Source: a virus. From it: a stretch of DNA of 47,942 nt. Location of the stretch: positions 1 through 47,942 of the IMG/VR virus record IMGVR_UViG_3300008114_001593, one strand, 5' to 3'. The notes under the pieces were generated by a model, which had not been told where the DNA came from, searched no databases, and saw only the letters and a program-made list of their open reading frames with translations. This document shows, piece after piece, positions 38,865 through 46,097 of this stretch (positions within the stretch are counted from its first letter, which is position 1; each line of letters begins with the position of its first letter). The position numbers and the translations under genes were made by a program.

Positions 38865-39381
38865 TATTGAATACATTGAAGTGGATCAACCCGTGAAACA
38901 TGCTCGGGAGATTGTGTCGGATTTGCTGGATTCTCGCTGGCTTGATTGTGGTGCCTTTGCTAATGTGTACCGCTTTGAAGATGAAATTCTCAAGGTTTTT
39001 GAGGATGACAAAGGCTACCTAGCGTACCTGGAAGCATTGTCTAAGCTGGAGAAGCCGAATTCCTATGCGCCCGTGATTAACTATGTCAAGGTGTTTACAA
39101 GCGGTAAAAAGTCGGTTGGACTTGTGTCCATGGAGCCGTTGATAGCCTGCAGTAAATTACGAGGCGACAAATACAAGGATTTTCGGAAGACTGTGGGTCA
39201 GATTAGCAATTATTTTGATGGTAGCAAAAAGTATGAAATTCCTGAGGAACTTGTAACATTGCGTAACCTTATCAAGGATGCGAAAAAAGTGACACGGCGG
39301 ATTTGCTATGATATCCATACCGGTAATGTCATGTTGCGGGCGAACAACACTTTGGTCGTTACTGACCCTCTAGCATATTGA
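38857..39381 (+). CDS. small protein-kinase-like phosphotransferase
   Basis: A 174-residue protein with the marks of a protein-kinase fold in miniature. Gly-loop GAFANVY (32-38), ATP lysine ILKVFE (Lys46), catalytic loop YDIHTGNVML (Asp152, His154, Asn157), and the metal Asp in VVTDPLAY (Asp170). Cellular kinases have about 270 residues, so it is reduced. ATG 38857 is used; the longer in-frame start at 38746 lies inside the gene before. Early expression suggests it phosphorylates a host protein. Confidence 0.75.
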   Translation: MFNIEYIEVDQPVKHAREIVSDLLDSRWLDCGAFANVYRFEDEILKVFEDDKGYLAYLEALSKLEKPNSYAPVINYVKVFTSGKKSVGLVSMEPLIACSKLRGDKYKDFRKTVGQISNYFDGSKKYEIPEELVTLRNLIKDAKKVTRRICYDIHTGNVMLRANNTLVVTDPLAY

Positions 39382-39406
39382 CATGGTACTGGTTTTATCG
39401 TATAAT
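39378..39406 (+). promoter_or_regulatory. consensus sigma70 promoter (leaderless type)
   Basis: TTGACA at 39378-39383 overlaps the kinase stop; 17-base spacer; TATAAT at 39401-39406. The ATG at 39414 follows 7 bases later with no Shine-Dalgarno. Confidence 0.85.
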
Positions 39407-39413
39407 TAAAGAT

Positions 39414-39665
39414 ATGAACAAGATTTTTATTTCCCGTAAGACGGAATTGCGACACGGTTATTTTGTGATTCCTTTTGTATGTTCCGACTTAGCCAATGTT
39501 GATACTGATTTATCGCATTTGGATAGGTCTGATTTAGATAATAGAAAACTTGCGGATGCATCGGTTAGGATCCGTGCAAAAATGCTAACCCTTGGTTATG
39601 AAGTTGAGGCTGTAAACTTCCGCAATATGAGTATTTCCGCTCGGTACCAAAGTTTTGTAGTATAA
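39414..39665 (+). CDS. hypothetical early protein
   Basis: An 83-residue protein with IFISRKTELRHGYFVIPFVC and ADASVRIRAKMLTLGYEVEA; an alpha-beta fold. Start follows a promoter without leader. Heads the paralogue block. Unknown role. Confidence 0.58.
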   Translation: MNKIFISRKTELRHGYFVIPFVCSDLANVDTDLSHLDRSDLDNRKLADASVRIRAKMLTLGYEVEAVNFRNMSISARYQSFVV

Positions 39666-39886
39666 TGATGAATGAACAAATAAAACAATTTATTGAACAG
39701 TCTCAAAAAGTTGTCGGATATACTGATGGCGGGTATACTGAAATCAAAGCATTAGACCCAGAAAAATTCGCCCTGTTGCTTGTTCGGGAATGTATTTGGG
39801 AAGTGGTCAAAGACAATGAAGTTCCACATAACATTCAAGTATTGATTGGTGAGAGATTTAAACAACATTTCGGAGTTGAAGAATGA
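39665..39886 (+). CDS. early paralogue family member 1 (HFGVEE-ending)
   Basis: A 73-residue protein, MNEQIKQFIEQSQKV at the start, PEKFALLLVRECIWEVV in the middle and KQHFGVEE at the end. Same plan as the genes at 41503, 41742 and 43522. Two adjacent ATG codons; overlaps neighbours by 4 bases. Unknown role. Confidence 0.65.
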   Translation: MMNEQIKQFIEQSQKVVGYTDGGYTEIKALDPEKFALLLVRECIWEVVKDNEVPHNIQVLIGERFKQHFGVEE

Positions 39887-40098
39887 TGCACGGAATGAAC
39901 AAACCGATTAAGAAACTTTGGAAAAAAGCTGGCGGATACTATGATAAGACCAATAAACAATACATCATTGATGATCCAGGAAAATTTGCAGATTTTATTA
40001 TTTTAAAATGTTATGACATATGTGATGAATATCGTGAATTGGGTAGCGGTGAAACTTGTGCTGGTGAAATTATAATGTATTTTGGAGCAGAAGAATGA
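39883..40098 (+). CDS. early paralogue family member 2 (divergent)
   Basis: A 71-residue protein with PIKKLWKKAGGYYDKTN, PGKFADFIILKCYDIC and final YFGAEE. A divergent copy of the same plan as its neighbours. ATGA-coupled. Confidence 0.6.
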   Translation: MMHGMNKPIKKLWKKAGGYYDKTNKQYIIDDPGKFADFIILKCYDICDEYRELGSGETCAGEIIMYFGAEE

Positions 40099-40301
40099 AT
40101 GGCCGAATTCAAGAATTGGTCAAACAGGTCTATGGTTCACAAGCAACCGAACAAGAAATGAAGTTAGCCTATTTGATTATTCGGGAATGTAGAGATATTG
40201 TAGGTAAGACAAGGGACCAAGCGATTGAAGAAGAATGGAATGTGGATGAAGCCATGTCTACAGCAATGTTTGATATTGAAGATTATTTTGGAGTTAAATA
40301 A
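40095..40301 (+). CDS. early paralogue family member 3 (divergent)
   Basis: A 68-residue protein, GRIQELVKQVYGSQ, LAYLIIRECRDIV and final EDYFGVK. Most diverged copy in the series; lacks the KF before the middle helix. Confidence 0.58.
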   Translation: MNGRIQELVKQVYGSQATEQEMKLAYLIIRECRDIVGKTRDQAIEEEWNVDEAMSTAMFDIEDYFGVK

Positions 40302-40522
40302 TGGAAAACATTAAGGTATTTGTTGTCGTAAGAGATGAAGAATCAGAATCTTCTTCCGAAATTCTTGGTGTCTTTTCTAATAGAGTGGATGCACAAATGT
40401 ATGTGTATGATGCTATTCATACCGAATTTGATATTGATGATGATATTCCTGATGAGGAATTGTTTGATGAAATCGCTGGGTCTGGTATTAACTTCACAAT
40501 TGAAAGTCATTACTTGAGGTAA
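40301..40522 (+). CDS. hypothetical early acidic protein
   Basis: A 73-residue acidic protein with VFVVVRDEESESSSEILGVF and VDAQMYVYDAIHTEF. Does not follow the paralogue plan. Overlaps the copy before it. Unknown role. Confidence 0.55.
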   Translation: MENIKVFVVVRDEESESSSEILGVFSNRVDAQMYVYDAIHTEFDIDDDIPDEELFDEIAGSGINFTIESHYLR

Positions 40523-40525
40523 AAT

Positions 40526-40702
40526 ATGATTAGAATAATCCTAGCTTTTGTTATTGTTTTTGTATTGTTCTTTTTCGGTATTCAGTACCTACGGAATATG
40601 TCCGGGAAAGAATCGTGGAGTTTGATAAAACTCTTGACATATAGTGCGGTCTGTGCTATACTTACTTTCGGTAGTTTAGTTGCTCTTGTGGTACTTTTTT
40701 AA
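40526..40702 (+). CDS. 58-residue membrane protein
   Basis: Two hydrophobic helices (IILAFVIVFVLFFFGIQYL and YSAVCAILTFGSLVALVVLF). A promoter lies inside its 3' half. It stands between the paralogue block and the SPFH lipoprotein gene. Confidence 0.55.
   Translation: MIRIILAFVIVFVLFFFGIQYLRNMSGKESWSLIKLLTYSAVCAILTFGSLVALVVLF
40634..40662 (+). promoter_or_regulatory. sigma70 promoter inside the 58-residue gene
   Basis: TTGACA at 40634-40639, 17-base spacer, TATACT at 40657-40662. It would feed the lipoprotein gene at 40709. Confidence 0.75.
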
Positions 40703-40708
40703 GGATAT

Positions 40709-41506
40709 ATGATGAAAAAATTTGCTCTTACTGGTTTGGTTGTTGCTTCAATTCTCGCAACGGGTTGTACCCGAATTGAGACTGGTGAAGTTGGTGTTCG
40801 TGTTGGCTTTGACAAACAAGTCCAGCAAGGTGAATTATTGCCCGGTTCTTTTAATCAAACCATGGTCGGTGATGTTCTTACATTCCCCATTAAAGATGTG
40901 AATGTTAAACTTGAGGACATGACACCTGTTGCTAAAGATAACAGTACCATGAAAGACTTGGATGCAGTGGTTATCTATAACATCAACCAGGCACAGGTTG
41001 CTGAATTGTACAGCCAAAAGAGTCAGGCATTCCATGCTCGACACAACGGCGACATTTATTTGATGTATAACTACATTGTCCAAACTACCCGTAACTCTAT
41101 CTACAAGGAAGCACGAAAGTATGAGGCTCTAGATATGGCTGATAATCGCCAAGCGATGGAACAAGCTATCAAAGAACAAATTCAAAAGAGTTTGGCTGAT
41201 GAAAAACTTGATGGTAGTTTGATTATTGGTCAAGTGTTGATTCGGAATATTTTACCTGCTGATTCGGTTGTTGCAAGTGCAAATGAGTTGGTTCGTGCTA
41301 AGAATGAATTGAAACAAAAAGAAGTTGAAGTTAAGACTGCTAAGATGGAAGCAGAACGTATGCAAGCATTGAGTAATCAAGGTGCTCAAAGTATCGCTTA
41401 CATGCAAGCGCAGGCTATGATGAATATCTCAGAAGGTATCAAGAACGGCAAGGTGCAAACGATTGTTGTGCCAGCAAACTTCAATGCGCTGATGATGCAA
41501 AAATGA
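40709..41506 (+). CDS. SPFH/prohibitin-like lipoprotein
   Basis: A 265-residue protein with a signal sequence and lipobox LATGC (Cys20), so it should be lipid-anchored in the envelope. The body is an SPFH/Band 7 domain (TGEVGVRVGFDKQVQQGEL, PIKDVNVKLEDMTPVAKDNST) and then a coiled coil (ANELVRAKNELKQKEVEV) with an oligomerising Ala/Gln tail. Prohibitin-like proteins occur in several T4-like phages; role unknown. Envelope stress control or superinfection exclusion are possibilities. Confidence 0.82.
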   Translation: MMKKFALTGLVVASILATGCTRIETGEVGVRVGFDKQVQQGELLPGSFNQTMVGDVLTFPIKDVNVKLEDMTPVAKDNSTMKDLDAVVIYNINQAQVAELYSQKSQAFHARHNGDIYLMYNYIVQTTRNSIYKEARKYEALDMADNRQAMEQAIKEQIQKSLADEKLDGSLIIGQVLIRNILPADSVVASANELVRAKNELKQKEVEVKTAKMEAERMQALSNQGAQSIAYMQAQAMMNISEGIKNGKVQTIVVPANFNALMMQK

Positions 41507-41745
41507 ACGAACGAATTCAACAACTTGCTGAACAGGCTGGCTTTAAAAGCAATCCCGATATCTATGACCGCAATCAATCATTTGATATATCTAAGTTCGC
41601 CGAGTTGATTGTGCGGGAATGTGCTGAACAGATTATAGCAAAGGGAACAGATTGGGTTGATTTTGCTCCAAGTCAAACAGGCGTGAGACCGGAATATTGG
41701 GATATGGCTCAACAGATTAAACAACATTTCGGAGTTGAAGAATGA
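41503..41745 (+). CDS. early paralogue family member 4
   Basis: An 80-residue protein: MNERIQQLAEQAGF, ISKFAELIVRECAEQI, QQIKQHFGVEE. The canonical form of the family. ATGA overlap with the lipoprotein gene and with the next copy. Unknown role. Confidence 0.68.
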   Translation: MNERIQQLAEQAGFKSNPDIYDRNQSFDISKFAELIVRECAEQIIAKGTDWVDFAPSQTGVRPEYWDMAQQIKQHFGVEE

Positions 41746-41951
41746 ATGAACGAATTAAACTACTTGCTGAACAGGCTGGCTTTATTGATATAGGTAATAA
41801 TCATACTGCTTATATGAATTTTGACCACGAAAAGTTTGCCGAGTTGATTGTTAAGGAATGTGGTGTGGCATTAAGTCCTATGTTGCGTGATATGGTTAGT
41901 AGAGGACAGGCTTTTGATTTGATTAAACGACATTTTGGAGTTGAAGAATGA
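41742..41951 (+). CDS. early paralogue family member 5
   Basis: A 69-residue protein: MNERIKLLAEQAGF, HEKFAELIVKECGVA, DLIKRHFGVEE. Adjacent tandem copy with high similarity to member 4 at both ends and different middle. Confidence 0.68.
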   Translation: MNERIKLLAEQAGFIDIGNNHTAYMNFDHEKFAELIVKECGVALSPMLRDMVSRGQAFDLIKRHFGVEE

Positions 41952-42304
41952 AAGTTGTAATAAACGCTTGTCACGGTGGCTTCGGCTTGTCTGATGCAGC
42001 CTTTGAGAAATTCCTTGACCGTAAAGGTATAGCATGGGAAAAACAACCTCGTGGAGGTTATGGTTGGCATGAATATTATCATGCTGGGCACTTGGGTAAA
42101 GACGAACACTATTTGTATTCACGTACAATGACTGAGGATCGGTCTGATCCTGATTTGATTGCCGTGGTGGAAGAAATGGGTCAAGAGGCCAATGGTTTCT
42201 GTGCTGAATTGAAAGTGATAGAAATACCCGATGATGTGGAATGGGAAGTTGAAGAATATGATGGTCTTGAATGGATTGCTGAAAAACATAGAACCTGGAA
42301 TTAA
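41948..42304 (+). CDS. conserved hypothetical T4-like early protein
   Basis: A 118-residue protein: MKVVINACHGGFGLSDAAFE is a recognisable start of a family seen in many myophages of aquatic hosts; C-terminal half acidic, with VIEIPDDVEWEVEEYDG. Unknown role. Confidence 0.72.
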   Translation: MKVVINACHGGFGLSDAAFEKFLDRKGIAWEKQPRGGYGWHEYYHAGHLGKDEHYLYSRTMTEDRSDPDLIAVVEEMGQEANGFCAELKVIEIPDDVEWEVEEYDGLEWIAEKHRTWN

Positions 42305-42319
42305 TTAAAGGAGAACGAT

Positions 42320-42796
42320 ATGCCGAATTGGTGCGCTAATACACTTACACTTGAACATGAAGATCCTGCTATGATTGAGCGGGCGAAGACTGCATTTGCT
42401 GAAGGTAAATTTCTTAAGGAACTTGTACCCCCGCCAAGCAGAGAATGGGACTATAATTGGTGCGTAGAGAATTGGGGCACTAAATGGGACGTTGGTAGTG
42501 ATGACGGTATCAATGAGTTTACTGATACCACTTTGGTACTTTATTTTGATAGTGCATGGGCACCTCCTTTAGCCGCTTATAAAGCTATGGAAGAATTAGG
42601 TTTTACTGTCCGTGGTATGTACTATGAGCCTGGCTTGTGTTTTGCTGGTATCTACGAGGACGGCTTTGATGATTACTATGAATATTCCAATTTGTCAAGT
42701 GAAGAAGTTGCGGCTATGATTCCAGATGAATTGGATGAAACTTTTAACATTAGCGAACAATTGGCTGACTGGGAAGAGGAGAATGAGGATGAGTGA
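42320..42796 (+). CDS. YubB-like ferredoxin-fold protein (DUF1281-like)
   Basis: A 158-residue protein with the MPNWCANTLTLEH N-terminus and the AKTAFAEGKFLKELVPPP segment typical of YubB/DUF1281 proteins, followed by GTKWDVGSDDG and WAPPLAAYKAMEELG. AAGGAG before the ATG. Common on plasmids and phages; biochemical role unknown. Confidence 0.82.
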   Translation: MPNWCANTLTLEHEDPAMIERAKTAFAEGKFLKELVPPPSREWDYNWCVENWGTKWDVGSDDGINEFTDTTLVLYFDSAWAPPLAAYKAMEELGFTVRGMYYEPGLCFAGIYEDGFDDYYEYSNLSSEEVAAMIPDELDETFNISEQLADWEEENEDE

Positions 42797-42974
42797 AGGT
42801 TGGTTTGGTTTTATTTTCGGTATAATTACTGGTATTGTTTTGGTCGGAGCAATTCAACAATTCAATCCAGGGGCTGCGGTAAATGTTGTTGCAAAAGAGA
42901 TGAATGAGTGTGAAAAGTCATTGCCACGGGACCAGAAGTGTGTTATAGTTGCTGTTCCTCCTTCTAAAGACTAA
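42789..42974 (+). CDS. small membrane protein
   Basis: A 61-residue protein with a single helix (WFGFIFGIITGIVLVGAI) and a polar C-terminal domain with two Cys. ATG 42789 lies after GAGG; the longer frame from 42726 overlaps the YubB-like gene. Confidence 0.57.
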   Translation: MSEGWFGFIFGIITGIVLVGAIQQFNPGAAVNVVAKEMNECEKSLPRDQKCVIVAVPPSKD

Positions 42975-42977
42975 ACT

Positions 42978-43322
42978 ATGAGCCTTGATGTTGATTTGAT
43001 TGTGACACAACCCGTATCAGTATTTGATGCGAATATCACACATAACCTTGGACTCATGGCTTCGGAAGTGAAATTATCCAATGGCATGACATTGTATGAT
43101 GTGCTGTGGCGCCCTGATGAACAATACGGTTTGCTTTTTGCAAGAGATATTGCCGAATTGTTGGATGAAGGTTGGAATATTCTTCTATCTGATCCAGAAC
43201 GTTTTCGTAAATTTAATCCTGCTAATGGTTGGGGTTCATATGATGGGCTGTGTAATTTTGTATATAAGTACAGGAATGCATGTTGGGATAATCCTGATGC
43301 TGAGTTGAGAATTTCAAGATGA
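42978..43322 (+). CDS. conserved hypothetical phage protein
   Basis: A 114-residue protein: SVFDANITHNLGLMASEVKL, LYDVLWRPDEQYGLLFARDI and NPANGWGSYDGLCNFVYKY are strongly patterned and recur in many phages. Unknown role, single-domain. Confidence 0.75.
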   Translation: MSLDVDLIVTQPVSVFDANITHNLGLMASEVKLSNGMTLYDVLWRPDEQYGLLFARDIAELLDEGWNILLSDPERFRKFNPANGWGSYDGLCNFVYKYRNACWDNPDAELRISR

Positions 43323-43525
43323 TTAAAGAAATAATCCATTGCGACAAGTGTAATTCGGATAATGTTATTCACGAACCTAAGCGCGGACCTGTGCAAGAGA
43401 ATCGCCGCACAATGACAGAGGTGATTGAACAAAAAAAATACAATATGGTTAATGCTGTTTATAATTATCAACACTGGATTCTTCTGTGCAAAGATTGCGG
43501 GCACCGTTTGGAGTATTACGTATGA
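43319..43525 (+). CDS. zinc-ribbon early protein
   Basis: A 68-residue protein with Cys8-x2-Cys11 (CDKC) and Cys57-x2-Cys60 (CKDC), a minimal zinc ribbon with a middle insert. ATGA overlap with the gene before. Unknown role. Confidence 0.62.
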   Translation: MIKEIIHCDKCNSDNVIHEPKRGPVQENRRTMTEVIEQKKYNMVNAVYNYQHWILLCKDCGHRLEYYV

Positions 43526-43794
43526 ATGAGCGAAGTAAGAAACTGGCTGACCAAGCCCAGTATTATGCTGAGTATACTACACCACAAGGCTTGGAGTGGT
43601 TGCCTGCGTTTAAAGAAAGATTCTTCAAGGTGATGACAAAAGAATTCATTGGCTTACTTGAATATGAGATTGCTATGTTGGAGAAATATAAATCCACATC
43701 ATGCAATGAATCTGACCGCAGATGGCATGAAGGTAAGATTGTGCATTTTCGCCGAATGATAGATAAGACTAAAGACCACTTCGGAGTTGAATGA
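43522..43794 (+). CDS. early paralogue family member 6
   Basis: A 90-residue protein: MNERSKKLADQAQYYAEYT, FKVMTKEFIGLLEYEIAML and final KTKDHFGVE. Shares the start and end of the paralogue family. Overlaps neighbours by 4 bases. Confidence 0.63.
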   Translation: MNERSKKLADQAQYYAEYTTPQGLEWLPAFKERFFKVMTKEFIGLLEYEIAMLEKYKSTSCNESDRRWHEGKIVHFRRMIDKTKDHFGVE

Positions 43795-43988
43795 TGTACC
43801 AACTAATTTTAATATCATTGTTAGTCACCAATGGTAAGTTGGAAATGCATCAAACCAAACTGGATACATTCTACACCGCAAAAGAATGTGAACAATTTAA
43901 GATTGTGCTGGAGAATAAAACTCTGTTGAAATTAAACTCCAATACAACCAATGCAATTATTGTTTTTGAATGTCGGAGAGAAGTATGA
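43791..43988 (+). CDS. small hypothetical early protein
   Basis: A 65-residue protein with an apolar N-terminal helix (YQLILISLLVTN) and a Cys pair (KECEQF, FECRRE) in the body. Could be exported or membrane-linked. Unknown role. Confidence 0.55.
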   Translation: MMYQLILISLLVTNGKLEMHQTKLDTFYTAKECEQFKIVLENKTLLKLNSNTTNAIIVFECRREV

Positions 43989-44191
43989 GTACTGTTGGAA
44001 ATTTTAAGATGTTCAAGTGGGTACCTGATGGCACTTATGACTACAGTGGATATCTTGTGAGGTATGTTATTGTTAATTGTAATCCTGTGACTACGATTGC
44101 AAAAGAATGGTTAGATAGAGGCGGACCAGATGATGTATCGGTTGAATTGAAACGACCGTGGGGATCCTTTCCTGATTTTCCACCCAAGTGA
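43985..44191 (+). CDS. hypothetical early protein
   Basis: A 68-residue protein: VGNFKMFKWVPDGTYDYSGY and AKEWLDRGGPDDVSVELKRP. GGAGAGAAGT precedes the ATG, which overlaps the previous stop. Unknown role. Confidence 0.58.
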   Translation: MSTVGNFKMFKWVPDGTYDYSGYLVRYVIVNCNPVTTIAKEWLDRGGPDDVSVELKRPWGSFPDFPPK

Positions 44192-44198
44192 GGTTTAT

Positions 44199-44597
44199 AT
44201 GAAAGAAGAATTAGATAAATTGCTCTGCGAGAGATATCCAAAGATGTTTGTTAATCGTGACAAGTCAATGCAAGAAACGGCTATGTGTTGGGGCTTTGAA
44301 TGTGGTAGTGGTTGGTTTGAATTGATTAATGCGCTTTGTGCTACCATTCAAAACTACATTGACAACAATTCACGACCGGGGAAAGAAATTCCTCAAGTGA
44401 CTGTGGATCAAGTAAAAGAGAAATATGGTACTTTGCGTTTCTATGCTTCTGGCGGGGATAGATTGACAGATGGCATGATTTGGTTTGCTGAGAGTATGAG
44501 TGCCCACACTTGCGAAACTTGCGGGCATCCTGGCAAATGGCGAGGTGTCGGTTGGTTCTATACATCGTGTGATGAACATGCCAAGGATGGCGAATAA
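44199..44597 (+). CDS. conserved hypothetical phage protein with zinc-type Cys
   Basis: A 132-residue protein: QETAMCWGFECGSGWFELIN, VKEKYGTLRFYASGGDRLT and SAHTCETCGHPGKW. Widespread in myophages. The CETC pair with a downstream TSCDEH may bind zinc. GAGG before the ATG. Confidence 0.75.
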   Translation: MKEELDKLLCERYPKMFVNRDKSMQETAMCWGFECGSGWFELINALCATIQNYIDNNSRPGKEIPQVTVDQVKEKYGTLRFYASGGDRLTDGMIWFAESMSAHTCETCGHPGKWRGVGWFYTSCDEHAKDGE

Positions 44598-44616
44598 TTT
44601 TTTTAATGGAGTTTTT

Positions 44617-44814
44617 ATGACTTATGAAGATGTAATTGAGACCCTTGCTTTGCGGGCTGCTAATCGGTTCATTCACCGTATGCCTGCGCCGTGGTTGATG
44701 AATGATGAAGATGTGATTTATGCGAAAGCATTTGGGCATGATGTTGATGCGGTTCATTTCGGCGTGACTTCATTGTTCCAAGATGCGGTAAGATATCTCG
44801 GCAGTAATAAATGA
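44617..44814 (+). CDS. hypothetical early protein
   Basis: A 65-residue protein: YEDVIETLALRAANRFIHRM and HDVDAVHFGVTSLFQDAVRY, mostly helical. TGGAG before the ATG; the longer in-frame start at 44500 lies in the previous gene. Confidence 0.56.
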   Translation: MTYEDVIETLALRAANRFIHRMPAPWLMNDEDVIYAKAFGHDVDAVHFGVTSLFQDAVRYLGSNK

Positions 44815-44963
44815 GTTTGATTTTTCCTTTTATTTTTGTAGCGTGGTCTGGCTGGCGATTGATTCATCTAGATTACACTAAACATCCGAAATGGTATTAT
44901 TTGCTAGATGGCTTGGTTTTCTCATTTAATCTAAGTGTAATACTTTTGAATCTATTTCCTTGA
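44811..44963 (+). CDS. 50-residue membrane protein
   Basis: Two hydrophobic segments (LIFPFIFVAWSGWRL; LLDGLVFSFNLSVILLNLF). ATGA overlap with the gene before. Followed by a promoter. Confidence 0.52.
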   Translation: MSLIFPFIFVAWSGWRLIHLDYTKHPKWYYLLDGLVFSFNLSVILLNLFP

Positions 44964-44987
44964 TGTTGTAATTCTGCAACAAAGCAC

Positions 44988-45015
44988 TTGACATGGTACC
45001 TAATCCTGCTATACT
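44988..45015 (+). promoter_or_regulatory. sigma70 promoter
   Basis: TTGACA at 44988-44993, 16-base spacer, TATACT at 45010-45015. Leader (CTATAGATTGATAAAGGA) is related to the repeated early leader and carries the Shine-Dalgarno. Confidence 0.82.
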
Positions 45016-45042
45016 ATACCTATAGATTGATAAAGGAACGAA

Positions 45043-45297
45043 ATGTCTACAGCGATTCAAATCTCCCGTGAAGTCCAGATGTACGGCTCACCAAAAGCCC
45101 AAATCATGGAATCAATTGAGCGGTCAATTACTTTTAAATTCTCAGGTATGGGAATGATTATCTGTGGTTACATGTCCGACATTCAGGAAATGAATGAACG
45201 AAATCAAAACGGCATCTACACTGAGCAAATTCGGCAAACCTTGAATATTTGCAAAATGCTTATGATGGACACCGAATTGGGTTTCAAAAATATTTAA
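45043..45297 (+). CDS. hypothetical early protein
   Basis: An 84-residue protein: IQISREVQMYGSPKAQIMES and FSGMGMIICGYMSDIQEMNE, ending DTELGFKNI. AAAGGAA precedes the ATG. Unknown role. Confidence 0.62.
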   Translation: MSTAIQISREVQMYGSPKAQIMESIERSITFKFSGMGMIICGYMSDIQEMNERNQNGIYTEQIRQTLNICKMLMMDTELGFKNI

Positions 45298-45310
45298 TTG
45301 GAGTAAAAAA

Positions 45311-45697
45311 ATGGGAACACGTTGTTTGACTTATGTTTATGAGGTTAATGAGCCTATCGTTTGTTTGTATCGCCAGTTTGATGGTTATCCATCTGGTCAT
45401 GGTGCAGAGTTGGCTGACTTTCTAAATAAAATTGAAGTCGGCAATGGTATCCTCGGCAAGCCTGAAATGGGTGAATTTGCTAACGGCATGGGCTGTCTAG
45501 CCGCTCAACTAATTGCACACTTCAAAAAATCCGTTGGTGGTTTTTATATCCATGCGATAACGGATTCTGTTGGTGTGGATTATGAGTACCATGTTTATGC
45601 CAATAAAGTTGTGGTAAAAGATTCCGATGAAGAAGTTGTTTTTTCAGGGTCACAGAATGACTTTGTTGAATATTGCAAAGCGGAGAATAATGCGTAA
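45311..45697 (+). CDS. conserved hypothetical phage protein
   Basis: A 128-residue protein: MGTRCLTYVYEVNE, LYRQFDGYPSGHGAELADFL and ANGMGCLAAQLIAHFK are a well-known conserved pattern in myophage and other phage proteins of unknown function. GGAG before the ATG. Confidence 0.75.
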   Translation: MGTRCLTYVYEVNEPIVCLYRQFDGYPSGHGAELADFLNKIEVGNGILGKPEMGEFANGMGCLAAQLIAHFKKSVGGFYIHAITDSVGVDYEYHVYANKVVVKDSDEEVVFSGSQNDFVEYCKAENNA

Positions 45698-45884
45698 ACG
45701 TGACATTGCCTACCTTGTGAATAATCATATAATGAATGATATGTTATTTGCTATGCTGGGTAGTGATGAATTGGTCCAGCTTTGGTGGGAAACGCCAAAT
45801 AAAGCGTTTGATATGAAGTGCCCAAAAGATGTTGAAGAACAAAAGGTTTACCAATACTTGGGCGCACATTGTTTTGGTTTTTAA
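45690..45884 (+). CDS. hypothetical protein, weak antitoxin-domain resemblance
   Basis: A 64-residue protein: AMLGSDELVQLWWETPNKAF and MKCPKDVEEQKVYQYLGAHC. The W-x-x-x-PNKAFDMKCP piece resembles the toxin-binding domain of MbcA/ParS/Xre antitoxins, though weakly and without the N-terminal helix-turn-helix. CGGAG precedes the ATG, which lies inside the end of the gene before. An antitoxin or adaptor role is speculation. Confidence 0.55.
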   Translation: MRKRDIAYLVNNHIMNDMLFAMLGSDELVQLWWETPNKAFDMKCPKDVEEQKVYQYLGAHCFGF

Positions 45885-45893
45885 GGAAATAAA

Positions 45894-46097
45894 ATGGCTT
45901 ACGTAGAAGTTGAAGTGGACTTGAGTGATTTTGATACCGATGAATTGTTAGAAGAATTGGAATTGCGAGGAACAGAAAGTGCTGGTTTTGCTTATGCTGA
46001 ATTGGTGCGTAAAATTTACGAAAAGCGTAGGCTAAATAAAGACTACCAAAAAGAATTGGATGAATTGATTTATCTTGCAGTTGGAAAAATAGTATGA
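45894..46097 (+). CDS. acidic early protein
   Basis: A 67-residue acidic protein: EVEVDLSDFDTDELLEELEL and YAELVRKIYEKRRLNKDYQK. AAGGAAA before the ATG. Overlaps the next gene. Unknown role. Confidence 0.58.
   Translation: MAYVEVEVDLSDFDTDELLEELELRGTESAGFAYAELVRKIYEKRRLNKDYQKELDELIYLAVGKIV

Noticed and set aside
42971-43504. minus-strand ORF of 177 residues
   Set aside because: Covers conserved + genes (42978 and 43319) with clear family patterns; shadow frame.
35890-45034. CRISPR array from the repeated 34-base blocks
   Set aside because: Only two exact copies, 1.6 kb apart, and each is a promoter plus leader. No regular spacers.
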